A stretch of 64,000 nt of DNA from Jannaschia sp. S6380 (GTDB taxonomy: Bacteria > Pseudomonadota > Alphaproteobacteria > Rhodobacterales > Rhodobacteraceae): positions 578,501 through 642,500 of the forward strand of contig NZ_JALKAS010000002.1 of NCBI RefSeq assembly GCF_023015695.1, read 5' to 3'. The position numbers were made by a program, and so were the translations under genes. The notes below the pieces were generated by a model that was not told the DNA's origin, did not search any database, and saw only the letters and a program-made list of their open reading frames with translations. The first letter of the stretch is position 1. Every line of letters begins with the position of its first letter. Below are positions 7,757 to 16,276 of the stretch, piece by piece.

Positions 7757-10489
7757 TCAGCGTCCTAGCAGCAGGGAGTTCGGGTTGCGTTCGATCGTCC
7801 GCGAAAGCGAACTGACATCCTCGGCGGCACGCGTCGCGGCGCGCAGGGCCTGATAGAGTTCGGTGTTCACGCGGCTGCCCTCGCCATAGGTGCCGAGCAG
7901 GGTGCTGGCCTCGTTCGACAGCGCCTGCAGTCGCGCCACGAGAGTCGGCAGATCCTCCGCCGCGACGCGGATGCCGTCGGCGGCACCGGCGGCGGATCGA
8001 AGCGTTGCGTTGAGGTTGTCGAGCGTTCCGCCGGTCCGGATGGTCTCGATGGTGCTGCGCAACTCCTCCAGCGTGTCGACCAGCACGACGGGAACGTCGT
8101 CGGCCTCGTCCGAACTGAGAAACGCGTCGGCCGTTCGCATCAGTTGTGTCGTCGAGTCGACCAGTTCGTCCAGGGCCAGCGCGTTCGCCTTTTCCGCAAG
8201 CGTGTTGAGGTTCGCACCCAGCGCCTCGGCCTGAGCCAGCACACGTTGCGCCGATCCGGACAGTTCCGGCAGGTTCGTGGTGCCCTGTGCGACGCTGGTC
8301 GCGGCCCGCGCGGCGGCGTCGAGCGCCGTCGTCAGGCGGGTCGCCGCCTCCTGCTCGGCCAGCGACTGGGTCAGGGCGCGGATGTCGGCGGTGACGGTCG
8401 CGAGTTCGGTCAGGATCGTCCGGACTTCGGGCGCCGCGACGAGGGCGCGCCCATCCTCCAGCAGGCCCCGCGCCGCGCCGGGCAGCGCCTGCGTGTCCGC
8501 CGAGGCCAGAAGCGCGTCCGCGGCCGCCACCACGCCGTCGATTCGCGCGCGCAGCGGGCCCAGATCGGCCGTCCCGGCGGCGACGTTGGCCGCCGCCTCG
8601 TCGATGGAGACCAGCGCACGGTCCACGGTCTGGGCCAGTGCGGTGCCGTCGAAGGGCGCGAGGATCGCGCGGATGTCGGCCGTGGCCGCTGCGGTGTCGG
8701 CCAGGATCGCCGCGATTTCCGGGGCGTTCGCCAGATCGCGCGTTCCCTGCAGCGTCTCACGCGCGAGGCCGGGCAGGGCCTGCGTGTTCTCGTCCTCCAG
8801 AAGGCCCGTCACACCGTCCAGCGCCGCCTGCGCCGAGCCCGTCAGCGCGTCGAGATTGCCGGTGCCGGCCGCGATGTTCTCGGCCGCGGCCGCGGCGGCC
8901 ACCAGGGCCGCGTCCAGCGACGCCGTCACCTCGCGTTCCGCGATGTCCGCGGTGATGTCGCGCAGGTCGCCGGTGATCGCCTCGACATCGGCCAGGACGC
9001 CCGCGAATTGCGGCGAGGACAGGATGTTGCGGCCGTCGCGCACCAGGCCCTGCCCGTCGGTCAGCAGGGCCAGGACCTCCTCGGGGATGGCCCGGGTCGC
9101 GTCGTCGGCGGCGATCCGGTTGATGTTGTCCAGGAGGTCGGTTGCCGAAGCCAACAGATCTTCGATCGGGAGGTCGTTGATCCGGTCGAGAACCGACTCC
9201 GCGCTGGCCGTCAGTCCGGAGATGTCGGCCTCGACCGTGGGCAGAAGCGGGTTCGAGGCGAGGCCAATCTCCAGATGCTCCACCGGGGCGTCCTCGATGT
9301 CGACGAGTTCGATCGCCAGATCCCCTCCGAACAGCGAGGTGGAGACGAGCTTGGCGCGCATCCCGTCGGCCACCAGGCGGTCGATGAAGTCGATCCCGTC
9401 CAGGTCGTTCAGGCCATCCTCCAGCCCCATGCGCGTCGGCTGAAGCGCCATCACCGCGAGAAGCTGCACCACCCCGTCCGGGTCGTCGGGCCGGATGAAG
9501 CCCGTCACCCGCGTCACGGTTCCCACCCGGATGCCGCGGTAGCGTACGATCGCGCCTTCGGCCAGGCCCGAGGCGGCCGTCGGGAACAGCGCGCCGATGG
9601 AGACCGAGCGTTCGGCCGGCGTCTCGAAGGTGGAGGCGCGCGCGGCCTCCTCGTCCTCGAAGATGTTGTAGACGTAGCCGGTCCCGATCGGATCACCGCC
9701 GGAGATCAGCGTGTCGAAATTGACCCCGCCCTCCAGGATGGAGGCGATGGATCCGATGCGCAGTTCCACGCCGCCGGCGCCCAACGTGGCCGAGACGCCC
9801 GAGGCGTCCCAGAACCGCGTGGACGTCGAGAGCTGCCGGTCGTAGGGGGCGAGGACGAAGGCGTCGACGCGCACTTCGGTCCCGTCGGGCGACAGGCGCG
9901 GCGCGGCCACTTCGCCCACCTCGATCCCGCGATAGAGGATCGGCGCGCCAGGCCCCAGCCGGGAGCTGTCCTTGGCGCGCAGGACGATCGCCGTCCCCTC
10001 GACACCCGGCGGCACGATCGGCGCGCGTTCGTCGCCCAGGAACGCGACCTGCGGCTCGCCGATCTCGTTGTCCCAGGTGCCTTCGACATAGGTGCCCGAC
10101 AGGATCGTGTTCAGGCCCTGCACGCCGCGCGCCGTGACCTCGGGCTGGACGATCCAGAAGCTGGCGTCGTCGTCCAGAAAGGGGGCCACGTCCTTGTTGA
10201 CCCGGATATAGACGTTCACCTGGCTCAGGTCCGCGGTAAAGCCCACATCCTCGACCACGCCGACCGTCACCTCGCGGTAGCGCAGGGTGGTCTGGCCGGG
10301 GGTCACGCCCGATGCGTCGGGGAAGGCCACGACGATCTGCACGCCGCGGTCGGACCAGGACTGATAGGCGATGGCCAGCGCGATCAGGATGGCGATGATC
10401 GGCACCAGCCACACGGCCGAGACGACGCCGCGACGGCGGCGGCGCGGTTCGGCGACCGGGGTGGCGGGGCGGTTCGGGTCGTCGGTCAT
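7757..10489 (-). CDS. pqiB: Intermembrane transport protein PqiB (MCE family) with long helical repeat extension
   Basis: This 910-residue MCE protein is predicted to form a hexameric tunnel for lipids between the inner and outer membranes. It has a cytoplasmic arginine-rich start, one membrane helix (about residues 22-42), then three MCE domains beginning near residues 45, 165 and 290; the third carries the motif GAIVRYRGIRVGTV. E. coli PqiB is about 546 residues. This protein adds some 400 residues of Ala/Leu/Asp-rich predicted helix, organised as about four related repeats (residues 465-870). The true start is the ATG that overlaps the pqiA2 stop as ATGA; the longer reading frame merely runs back through pqiA2. 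Confidence 0.9.
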   Translation of the reverse strand: MTDDPNRPATPVAEPRRRRRGVVSAVWLVPIIAILIALAIAYQSWSDRGVQIVVAFPDASGVTPGQTTLRYREVTVGVVEDVGFTADLSQVNVYIRVNKDVAPFLDDDASFWIVQPEVTARGVQGLNTILSGTYVEGTWDNEIGEPQVAFLGDERAPIVPPGVEGTAIVLRAKDSSRLGPGAPILYRGIEVGEVAAPRLSPDGTEVRVDAFVLAPYDRQLSTSTRFWDASGVSATLGAGGVELRIGSIASILEGGVNFDTLISGGDPIGTGYVYNIFEDEEAARASTFETPAERSVSIGALFPTAASGLAEGAIVRYRGIRVGTVTRVTGFIRPDDPDGVVQLLAVMALQPTRMGLEDGLNDLDGIDFIDRLVADGMRAKLVSTSLFGGDLAIELVDIEDAPVEHLEIGLASNPLLPTVEADISGLTASAESVLDRINDLPIEDLLASATDLLDNINRIAADDATRAIPEEVLALLTDGQGLVRDGRNILSSPQFAGVLADVEAITGDLRDITADIAEREVTASLDAALVAAAAAAENIAAGTGNLDALTGSAQAALDGVTGLLEDENTQALPGLARETLQGTRDLANAPEIAAILADTAAATADIRAILAPFDGTALAQTVDRALVSIDEAAANVAAGTADLGPLRARIDGVVAAADALLASADTQALPGAARGLLEDGRALVAAPEVRTILTELATVTADIRALTQSLAEQEAATRLTTALDAAARAATSVAQGTTNLPELSGSAQRVLAQAEALGANLNTLAEKANALALDELVDSTTQLMRTADAFLSSDEADDVPVVLVDTLEELRSTIETIRTGGTLDNLNATLRSAAGAADGIRVAAEDLPTLVARLQALSNEASTLLGTYGEGSRVNTELYQALRAATRAAEDVSSLSRTIERNPNSLLLGR
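7880..9097 (-). repeat. Four imperfect ~75-105-residue helical repeats encoded in the 3' half of pqiB
   Basis: Residues 465-870 of PqiB repeat a block that opens with a proline-containing helix start: IPEEVLALL (from about 468), LPGLARETL (572), LPGAARGLL (669) and a weaker VPVVLVDTL (799). Each block continues with a pattern like ADIRAL, then ENIAAGTGNLDAL, NVAAGTADLGPL or SVAQGTTNLPEL. The first three are about 97-104 residues apart; the fourth is shorter. The composition predicts long alpha helices. Confidence 0.8.
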
Positions 10490-11133
10490 TTCCGGTTCTC
10501 GTTCGAGATCCGTTCGATCTCGTCCCATATGCGGCGGCTGTCGAAACTCATCGCGGCAAGCATCGTGAAGACGACCGATAGCGCGAAGCAAACCGCGGCG
10601 ATACCCGGATTGATCGTCGCCAGCAGATTGAACTGCACCAGCGCCGCGAGGATGGCCACGACGAAGACGTCGATCATCGACCAGCGCCCGATCCATTCCA
10701 CCACCTCGTAGAGATGGAGCAGGTGCTGCGGCTTGTGGCCATGCGGCCGCCGCACGATCACGGCCAGATAGGCGATGGCGATGAATTTTCCGACGGGGAT
10801 GATGACGCTGGCGAAGAAAACGATCCCCGCGACGCCATAGGCGCCGTAATGCATCAGCTCGATCACGCCGCCCACGATCGTGGCGTCGGATTCCAGCCCG
10901 ACCGTCCGCGTGATGAGCATCGGGTAGATGTTCGCCGGGATGTAGAACAGAAGCCCCGCCAGCCACCAAGCCCAGACGCGTTGCATCGAGGTGCGATCAC
11001 GGCTCTCGATCCCGCCGCCGCAACGCGGGCAGATCTCGGTCCCCAGCGGCCAGACACGGGTGCAGTGCCGACAGCCGACGAGGCCGGCGTCGCGCGCGGT
11101 CAGCGCCGCGTGGCGATGTCCAGAGCCGTCCAT
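10486..11133 (-). CDS. pqiA: Paraquat-inducible protein A, second half (PqiA C-terminal-type domain)
   Basis: This 215-residue inner-membrane protein has an N-terminal zinc ribbon (CRHC and CPRC, residues about 21-39) followed by four membrane helices, including AGLLFYIPANIYPML, a family hallmark, and GRWSMIDVFVVAILAALVQF. It corresponds to the second of the two repeated modules in E. coli PqiA (about 417 residues). Here that module is a separate gene overlapping the first-module gene by 34 bases in another frame. PqiA is thought to load or energise lipid movement into PqiB. The stop overlaps the pqiB start (ATGA), indicating translational coupling. Confidence 0.88.
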   Translation of the reverse strand: MDGSGHRHAALTARDAGLVGCRHCTRVWPLGTEICPRCGGGIESRDRTSMQRVWAWWLAGLLFYIPANIYPMLITRTVGLESDATIVGGVIELMHYGAYGVAGIVFFASVIIPVGKFIAIAYLAVIVRRPHGHKPQHLLHLYEVVEWIGRWSMIDVFVVAILAALVQFNLLATINPGIAAVCFALSVVFTMLAAMSFDSRRIWDEIERISNENRK

Positions 11134-11720
11134 ATCGTATGCTTGCTCATCTGCGTGTCCTGAAGCGCCGTTATGAAGACGATGGCCGCGAATGACCAGA
11201 ACGCCGGGCCCATCGACAGCGTGGCCAGGTCGGCCAGCTTCACCAGCGCCACCGCCACGCCGACCATGAAGATCTCGGCCATGGCCCAGGGGCGTAGCGT
11301 CTCGGCCAGCCTGAGGGCGAAGGCCGCCCCCGGCAAGGGCGGCGCATCGAAGCTGAGCGGGCCCAGCGCCCAGACCAGCGAGAGCAGGCGGGCCACGGGC
11401 AGCACGATCACGAAGAACGTCACCGCGATCGAGAGCGGCGCCATGATCCCGCGATTGAAGCTCATGGCCGTCTCGAACACGGATGCGCGGCTGTCGAAGA
11501 CACCGTTTCGCAGCTCGAGGAAGGGATAGAAGACGACGATCGTCATCAGGATCAGCGACGTTACCGCCAGGATCACGATCCGTACGATGGCTTCTGGGCG
11601 GTCGACGGCGATCAGCGTCCGGCAGCGGATGCAGCGCAGGCGCATCCCGTCCGGCACCTCGCCCACCTCGTGCAGGGCATCGCAGACCGGGCAGCAGACC
11701 ATGTCCTCGGACGGAGACAT
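11100..11720 (-). CDS. pqiA: Paraquat-inducible protein A, first half (PqiA N-terminal-type domain)
   Basis: This 206-residue inner-membrane protein has a zinc ribbon at the N-terminus (CPVC at about 10-13 and CIRC at about 30-33). Four membrane helices follow, with the PqiA-type segments TIVVFYPFLELRNG and LRPWAMAEIFMVGVAVALVKL. It is equivalent to the first module of the fused E. coli PqiA. Its start overlaps the tamB stop by one base (TGATG) and its end overlaps pqiA2 by 34 bases, so all these genes are translationally linked. Whether the two modules assemble as a heterodimer is inference. Confidence 0.88.
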   Translation of the reverse strand: MSPSEDMVCCPVCDALHEVGEVPDGMRLRCIRCRTLIAVDRPEAIVRIVILAVTSLILMTIVVFYPFLELRNGVFDSRASVFETAMSFNRGIMAPLSIAVTFFVIVLPVARLLSLVWALGPLSFDAPPLPGAAFALRLAETLRPWAMAEIFMVGVAVALVKLADLATLSMGPAFWSFAAIVFITALQDTQMSKHTIWTALDIATRR

Positions 11721-14700
11721 CAGTAATCCTTCTCGTAGAAGAGGCCGAGCGACGTGTTACCCGCCGCCCCGACCGAGCCGCGCACCGTCAGGTTCGGCGT
11801 CACATCGAGATTGAGCGAGATGTCGGCATCCCCGTTCTGGTCGATCTGCACATCCGTATAGACGTTGTCGGAGAGGTATTTGCCGGCATTCAGCGCGACG
11901 TTGCCCTCGTCGTCGGTCGTCACGTCGAGATCGTCCAGCCCCGCATCCCCGCGCAGCCGGTCCAGAAGGCCGCCGCTGCCGCGCCCCGACAGCACGGCGA
12001 TGGAATTGGCGAGTTGCAGCGCCTGAAGCGGGGAGAGCTGGCTCAGGTCGCGGCCGAAGAATATCTGGGCGACGATTTCCTCCTGCGGGACGTCGGGGGT
12101 GGATTCGAAGCTGACCTCGATCGCGTCCGCGGGTCCCTCGATCACGATGGCCGCGGTGATCGTGTCCGTCTCGGTCTCGGCGACCAGGCGGATGAACGGC
12201 GTCAGGTCGCCCTGGAAGGTGATCGATCCTTCGTCGAGGACGAAGCGCTGCTGCAGGATGTCCAGACGCCCGCGAAGCAATTCGAACCCGCCGGTGGTCA
12301 CCGGGTCGGCCGTCGTGCCGCGCAGGGCCAGGGCGCCGCCCAGTTCCGCGTCGAGCCCGCGTCCGCGCACGAAAATGCGCCCCGGCGCGCGAATGTCGAG
12401 GTCCAGCCGATAGACCGGTCCGCCCGCATCCGGGTCGCCGCCATTTCCCGCGCCGCCATCGTCGTCCTGGCCCGCGCGGACGAGGGTCCGCTGGACGGGT
12501 CTGGGCGTGTTCAGGTGGGTGATCTCGGGCAGGTCGCCCACCGCCGTCAGCCCGGAGGAGGGAACGGCGATTTCGGCCCCGTCGATCAGGATGTCGCCCG
12601 CGATCAGCGCCCCGCCGGTCAGCGGACCATCGATGGACACGCGCCCCTCGACCTCGGCGGTGTAGAGGGACGGGTCCTCGAGCGTGATGTCGAACTCCGC
12701 CACCAGGTTCGCGTCGAAGGGCGACGACAGGTCCACCGGCCCATCGACGGCCAGCCGTCCGCCCGATTGCGGCGACGCCGTCAGCGACACGTCCGCGCGC
12801 CCGTTCGACAAGGTCACGCGCGCGTCGATATCGTCGAGCCCGTTGCGCAGCGACGGCAGCGACAGGGCCGCGCCTTCGGTGGTGATCGTCCCCGAGAGAG
12901 CGTCCAGCGCCGGCGGTCCGTTCACGGACAGATCGAACTGCGCGACGCCCGCAAGACGGCGTGGTGCAAGCGCGGCGTTCGCGAGGCCAAGGGGGGCGGA
13001 GCCCGTGACCGACAGGTCCAGCGTCGCATCGGTGCCCACGCGGCCCGTCACCGCCGCGTTCGTGCCCGCCGGTCCGTCCAGGTCGACATCCACGGCATAG
13101 GCGTCCCCCTCCTGCCGGGCGGTTCCCTCGACCCGCAGTGGCCCCGATATATCGGGCAGCAAAGGTCCGACATCGGGCACGGCCAGCGTGAAGCGCGCAT
13201 TGGGCGATGCGCCCGTCAGGACACCTTCGGCATCGAGCGTGGCACCGAGCGGGCCGGAGGCGTCGAGGTCCACCGCCCATTGCCCATCCTGTCGAAACAG
13301 GCGGCCTGCGGCGTTCAGCGGGCCCGACAGCCCGGGGACGAAGGGCGCGACATTGGCCGCGTTCACCTGGAACGCCAGGTCGGCGTCGGGCCCCGTGGCG
13401 ATGCCCGAGACGGTGGCCGACAGGCCCCGTGCGCCGTCCACCTCGACCTCGACGCGGAACTGGCCGTCTTCCTGCCGGGCCGACACGTCGTAGTTCAGCG
13501 GCCCCCGCAGTTGCGGGGCCAGTGCCGACGCATCGGGGATCTGACCCGAGGCATCGACCGAAGGGATGCCATCGGCCAGGTTGAGCGTGGCGTCGATCGT
13601 CGCCGCATAGGGTCCGGTGCCGGCCAGGTCGACGCGGAAGCCGTCATCGGTGCGGATCGCCTCGCCCGAGACGGAAAGGCCGTCGGGGACCGGGGCGATC
13701 GGGGCGAGCGAGGGGATGTCGGCGGTGAACCCGACGCGAAGCGGCGTGCGGGTCAGGACCGTCTCGGCGGTCACGACGGCGTCGTAGGGGCCGCGGGCGG
13801 TGACCTCGGCGGCGTAGTCCTCGCCCATCCGCGCGATGCTGCCCTCCAGGTCCAGCCGCCCTTCGATGGCGGGCACGAAATTCCCGAGTTCGGGCACCGT
13901 GCCCGTGAAGGCCAGCCGCATGTCCTCGCCGGTCACCGGGCCGCGGGCCCGCAGCGCGACGCCGGACGGGCCATCGGCCGTGGTGTCGACGGACCATTGC
14001 CCGTTCGCCTGCGTAAGCGTGCCCGCCAGGCTGACCGGCCCGGCAAGCGCAGGTTGATCCGCAAATGCGGGGACGGGGCCGCTCAGGTCGGGCAGGCGCG
14101 CGTCGAAGGCGATGCGCGGCTCGGGCCCCGTGACCGGGCCCGAGACACGGGCCGTCAGGTCCCACGGACCGGCCGCGTCCGCCTCGACCGACCAGATATC
14201 GTCGCGCGCGAAGGCACGGCCCGACAGGTTCAGGCCACCCGGAACGCCCTCGGCGAAGGCGGAGATATCGGGGATTGCGGCCGAAAAGGTCAGGTCCGGC
14301 GCGGGCCCGGTCAGGGTGCCGCTGGCCGAGACGGTGACGCCCTGGGGCGCGACCGCGTCCAGTGTGCCGGTCCAAGTGCCGTTCTCGCCCTGGTTCAGAT
14401 CGGCCGCGACCTCGATCGGGCCATCCAGCCTCGGGTCGATCCGGGTGCCGTCCTCGACCCTCGCCTCGAAACTCGCGCGGCTTGTCCGACCTTGCAGGCG
14501 CGGGGCCGACTCCTCGTCGAGCAGGGCGACGCTGCCGGTGGCGGTCAGGTGATCGCTGGCCAGGCGCAGCGCATCCACGAAGGTGCCGTCCACGGTGCGG
14601 CGCGCGGCGATGGCCAGCGTCGTTTCGCCGGCGAGGAGCGCGTCGGCCTGCGGAATGCCAAGCGCCAGGTCCTGCGTCGTGGCGCCCAGCGACAGATCGA

Positions 14701-16276
14701 AGCTGCCGGCCACGGGGGCGAATTCGCCCTGCAGGCTCGTCTCGGCCGACCCGGACAGGTCCTGCCCGGCAAGCGCGGCCAGACGCGACAGATCCCCGAA
14801 CGCGGCCTGCAGGTCGAGGCCCAGCGTCAACGGACGTTCGGCATCGGTGTTGTCGGCCGTGACCTGCCCCGTCAGCCGATAGTCCGGCCCCGTCAGCGCG
14901 AGGTCCGACAGGCGCACCGGCGCCCCGGATCGCCAATCGACATCCGCCGTCAGGCCGACGCGCGGTCCCACGGCCTGCGCCAGGGCCGGATCGGTGAAAT
15001 CCAGCTGGTTGAGCGCCGCCTCGATCGCGGCGGTGGCGCGGTCGACCGACCCGTCCGACCGGCTGAGGATGCCTCTGGCGGTCAGGGCCGCGTCGCCCAG
15101 CGTCAGCGTCGGTGTGGAATAGTCCTGCACCGCGAGTTCCAGCGACCAGTTGTCCGAGACGTCGGCGTCATGCGTGACCGAAAGCCGCGCGCGGCGCAGC
15201 TGGCTGTTGTCGGCGGTCGGCAGCAGGACGGGCGTGCCGTCGGCCGATTCCAGCGAGCCGTCGATATCGAGGAACACGGGCCAGCCATCGGGCCCCAGCC
15301 GGGCCTCGCCCTCCAGTGTCAGGGCCTCCGTGTCGATGCGCAGCGCCGTCAGGTCCAGGCGGCCGTCGTCGCGTTGCAGACCGCGCGCGACCAGGCCCAC
15401 GTCGTCGCCGAAGAAGGCCTGGTAGCGCGGCGCGAAGAGCGAGGTGACGTCGCCGCCCAGATCGACGGCGAAGGCGCGGCCGTCCTCGGTTCCGATCAGC
15501 GTGACCTGCCCGCCCAGCCGTTCCGTCCCGTCCGAGGCGATGGCGATGTCGGCCGCGAAATCGTCGAGCGGCCCCGCGCCTTCGACGGTCAGCCGGATCG
15601 CCGGGGCGCCGGGCAGCTGCAGCAGCGTCGCCGCCAGGCCGCCCTCCTCCTCCGTGATGTCGAGGTCGACGGACAGCTCCTCGGTCTCGCCGTCGAAGGC
15701 GACCGCGATGGAGAAGGTGCCCGTCGCCCCGTCCAGACGCTGCGCCTCGATCCGGGCCTGGCCCGATCCGTCGGCCAGCTGCGCCGATGCATCGAGCGTC
15801 AGCGCGACGTCCTGCCCGAGCAACGGCGCGCCCAGTTCGATGCGGTCGGCCTGCAGGCTCTCGATATCGACGGAGACGGGCAGGTCGGGCAGGGTGAAGC
15901 CGGAGGCGCCGGCATCGGGCAGCGCCTCGACCCCTTCGGCGGGCAGGGGCGCGCGTTCGACCCGGATGAGACCGGCCGAAAGCTCCTCGACCTCCAGCCG
16001 GCCGCGCAGCAGGGCGGATCGGTTCCAGTCCAGCACGACATCTTCCAGCCGCAGCCAGACGCCCTCGTCGTCGGAGATCTGGAGCACATCGAGAGACGCC
16101 TCGGAGGAGAGTGCCCCGTCGAACCCGTCGATCCGGACCGACAGGCCGGGGGCGGAGAGGTTGTCCTCGATCAGTCCGGTCAGGAAGCCGCGGTCGCGGT
16201 CCTCCTCGCTGTCCTGCGCCAGTGCGGAACCGGCGACCAGCACCAGCGGGAGGAGATGGAAAGCACCCCGCGCCAT
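11720..16276 (-). CDS. tamB: Translocation and assembly module subunit TamB (AsmA-like)
   Basis: This 1518-residue AsmA-like envelope protein has an N-terminal hydrophobic segment (MARGAFHLLPLVLVAGSALA) that could be a signal peptide or an anchor, and the conserved DUF490 end. The final part includes NSIAVLSGRG, GKYLSDNVYTDVQIDQNG and the closing LGLFYEKDY. TamB is thought to be a long beta-taco spanning the periplasm that works with TamA in outer-membrane protein or phospholipid delivery. The central third holds eight tandem repeats of about 60 residues. It starts one base before the tamA stop (TGATG) and runs directly into pqiA. Confidence 0.92.
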   Translation of the reverse strand: MARGAFHLLPLVLVAGSALAQDSEEDRDRGFLTGLIEDNLSAPGLSVRIDGFDGALSSEASLDVLQISDDEGVWLRLEDVVLDWNRSALLRGRLEVEELSAGLIRVERAPLPAEGVEALPDAGASGFTLPDLPVSVDIESLQADRIELGAPLLGQDVALTLDASAQLADGSGQARIEAQRLDGATGTFSIAVAFDGETEELSVDLDITEEEGGLAATLLQLPGAPAIRLTVEGAGPLDDFAADIAIASDGTERLGGQVTLIGTEDGRAFAVDLGGDVTSLFAPRYQAFFGDDVGLVARGLQRDDGRLDLTALRIDTEALTLEGEARLGPDGWPVFLDIDGSLESADGTPVLLPTADNSQLRRARLSVTHDADVSDNWSLELAVQDYSTPTLTLGDAALTARGILSRSDGSVDRATAAIEAALNQLDFTDPALAQAVGPRVGLTADVDWRSGAPVRLSDLALTGPDYRLTGQVTADNTDAERPLTLGLDLQAAFGDLSRLAALAGQDLSGSAETSLQGEFAPVAGSFDLSLGATTQDLALGIPQADALLAGETTLAIAARRTVDGTFVDALRLASDHLTATGSVALLDEESAPRLQGRTSRASFEARVEDGTRIDPRLDGPIEVAADLNQGENGTWTGTLDAVAPQGVTVSASGTLTGPAPDLTFSAAIPDISAFAEGVPGGLNLSGRAFARDDIWSVEADAAGPWDLTARVSGPVTGPEPRIAFDARLPDLSGPVPAFADQPALAGPVSLAGTLTQANGQWSVDTTADGPSGVALRARGPVTGEDMRLAFTGTVPELGNFVPAIEGRLDLEGSIARMGEDYAAEVTARGPYDAVVTAETVLTRTPLRVGFTADIPSLAPIAPVPDGLSVSGEAIRTDDGFRVDLAGTGPYAATIDATLNLADGIPSVDASGQIPDASALAPQLRGPLNYDVSARQEDGQFRVEVEVDGARGLSATVSGIATGPDADLAFQVNAANVAPFVPGLSGPLNAAGRLFRQDGQWAVDLDASGPLGATLDAEGVLTGASPNARFTLAVPDVGPLLPDISGPLRVEGTARQEGDAYAVDVDLDGPAGTNAAVTGRVGTDATLDLSVTGSAPLGLANAALAPRRLAGVAQFDLSVNGPPALDALSGTITTEGAALSLPSLRNGLDDIDARVTLSNGRADVSLTASPQSGGRLAVDGPVDLSSPFDANLVAEFDITLEDPSLYTAEVEGRVSIDGPLTGGALIAGDILIDGAEIAVPSSGLTAVGDLPEITHLNTPRPVQRTLVRAGQDDDGGAGNGGDPDAGGPVYRLDLDIRAPGRIFVRGRGLDAELGGALALRGTTADPVTTGGFELLRGRLDILQQRFVLDEGSITFQGDLTPFIRLVAETETDTITAAIVIEGPADAIEVSFESTPDVPQEEIVAQIFFGRDLSQLSPLQALQLANSIAVLSGRGSGGLLDRLRGDAGLDDLDVTTDDEGNVALNAGKYLSDNVYTDVQIDQNGDADISLNLDVTPNLTVRGSVGAAGNTSLGLFYEKDY
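12990..14450 (-). repeat. Eight tandem ~60-residue repeats in TamB
   Basis: The TamB centre repeats a unit with the loose pattern GPL-x-x-x-G-x(6-8)-G-x-W-x-VD-x(4)-GP-x(8)-G-x-x-TGP-x-x-x-L-x-F-x(4)-PD. Examples are NGQWSVDTTADGPSG, DGQWAVDLDASGPLG and DDIWSVEADAAGPWD. Eight units run from about the GTRIDPR segment to GSAPLG. Such alternating polar/hydrophobic strands fit rungs of a beta-taco groove. Confidence 0.75.

Noticed and set aside
8144..10711. Long plus-strand open frame opposite pqiB
   Set aside because: Low-complexity Arg/Gly/Gln translation antisense to the MCE domains and helical repeats; no ribosome-binding site or family motif.
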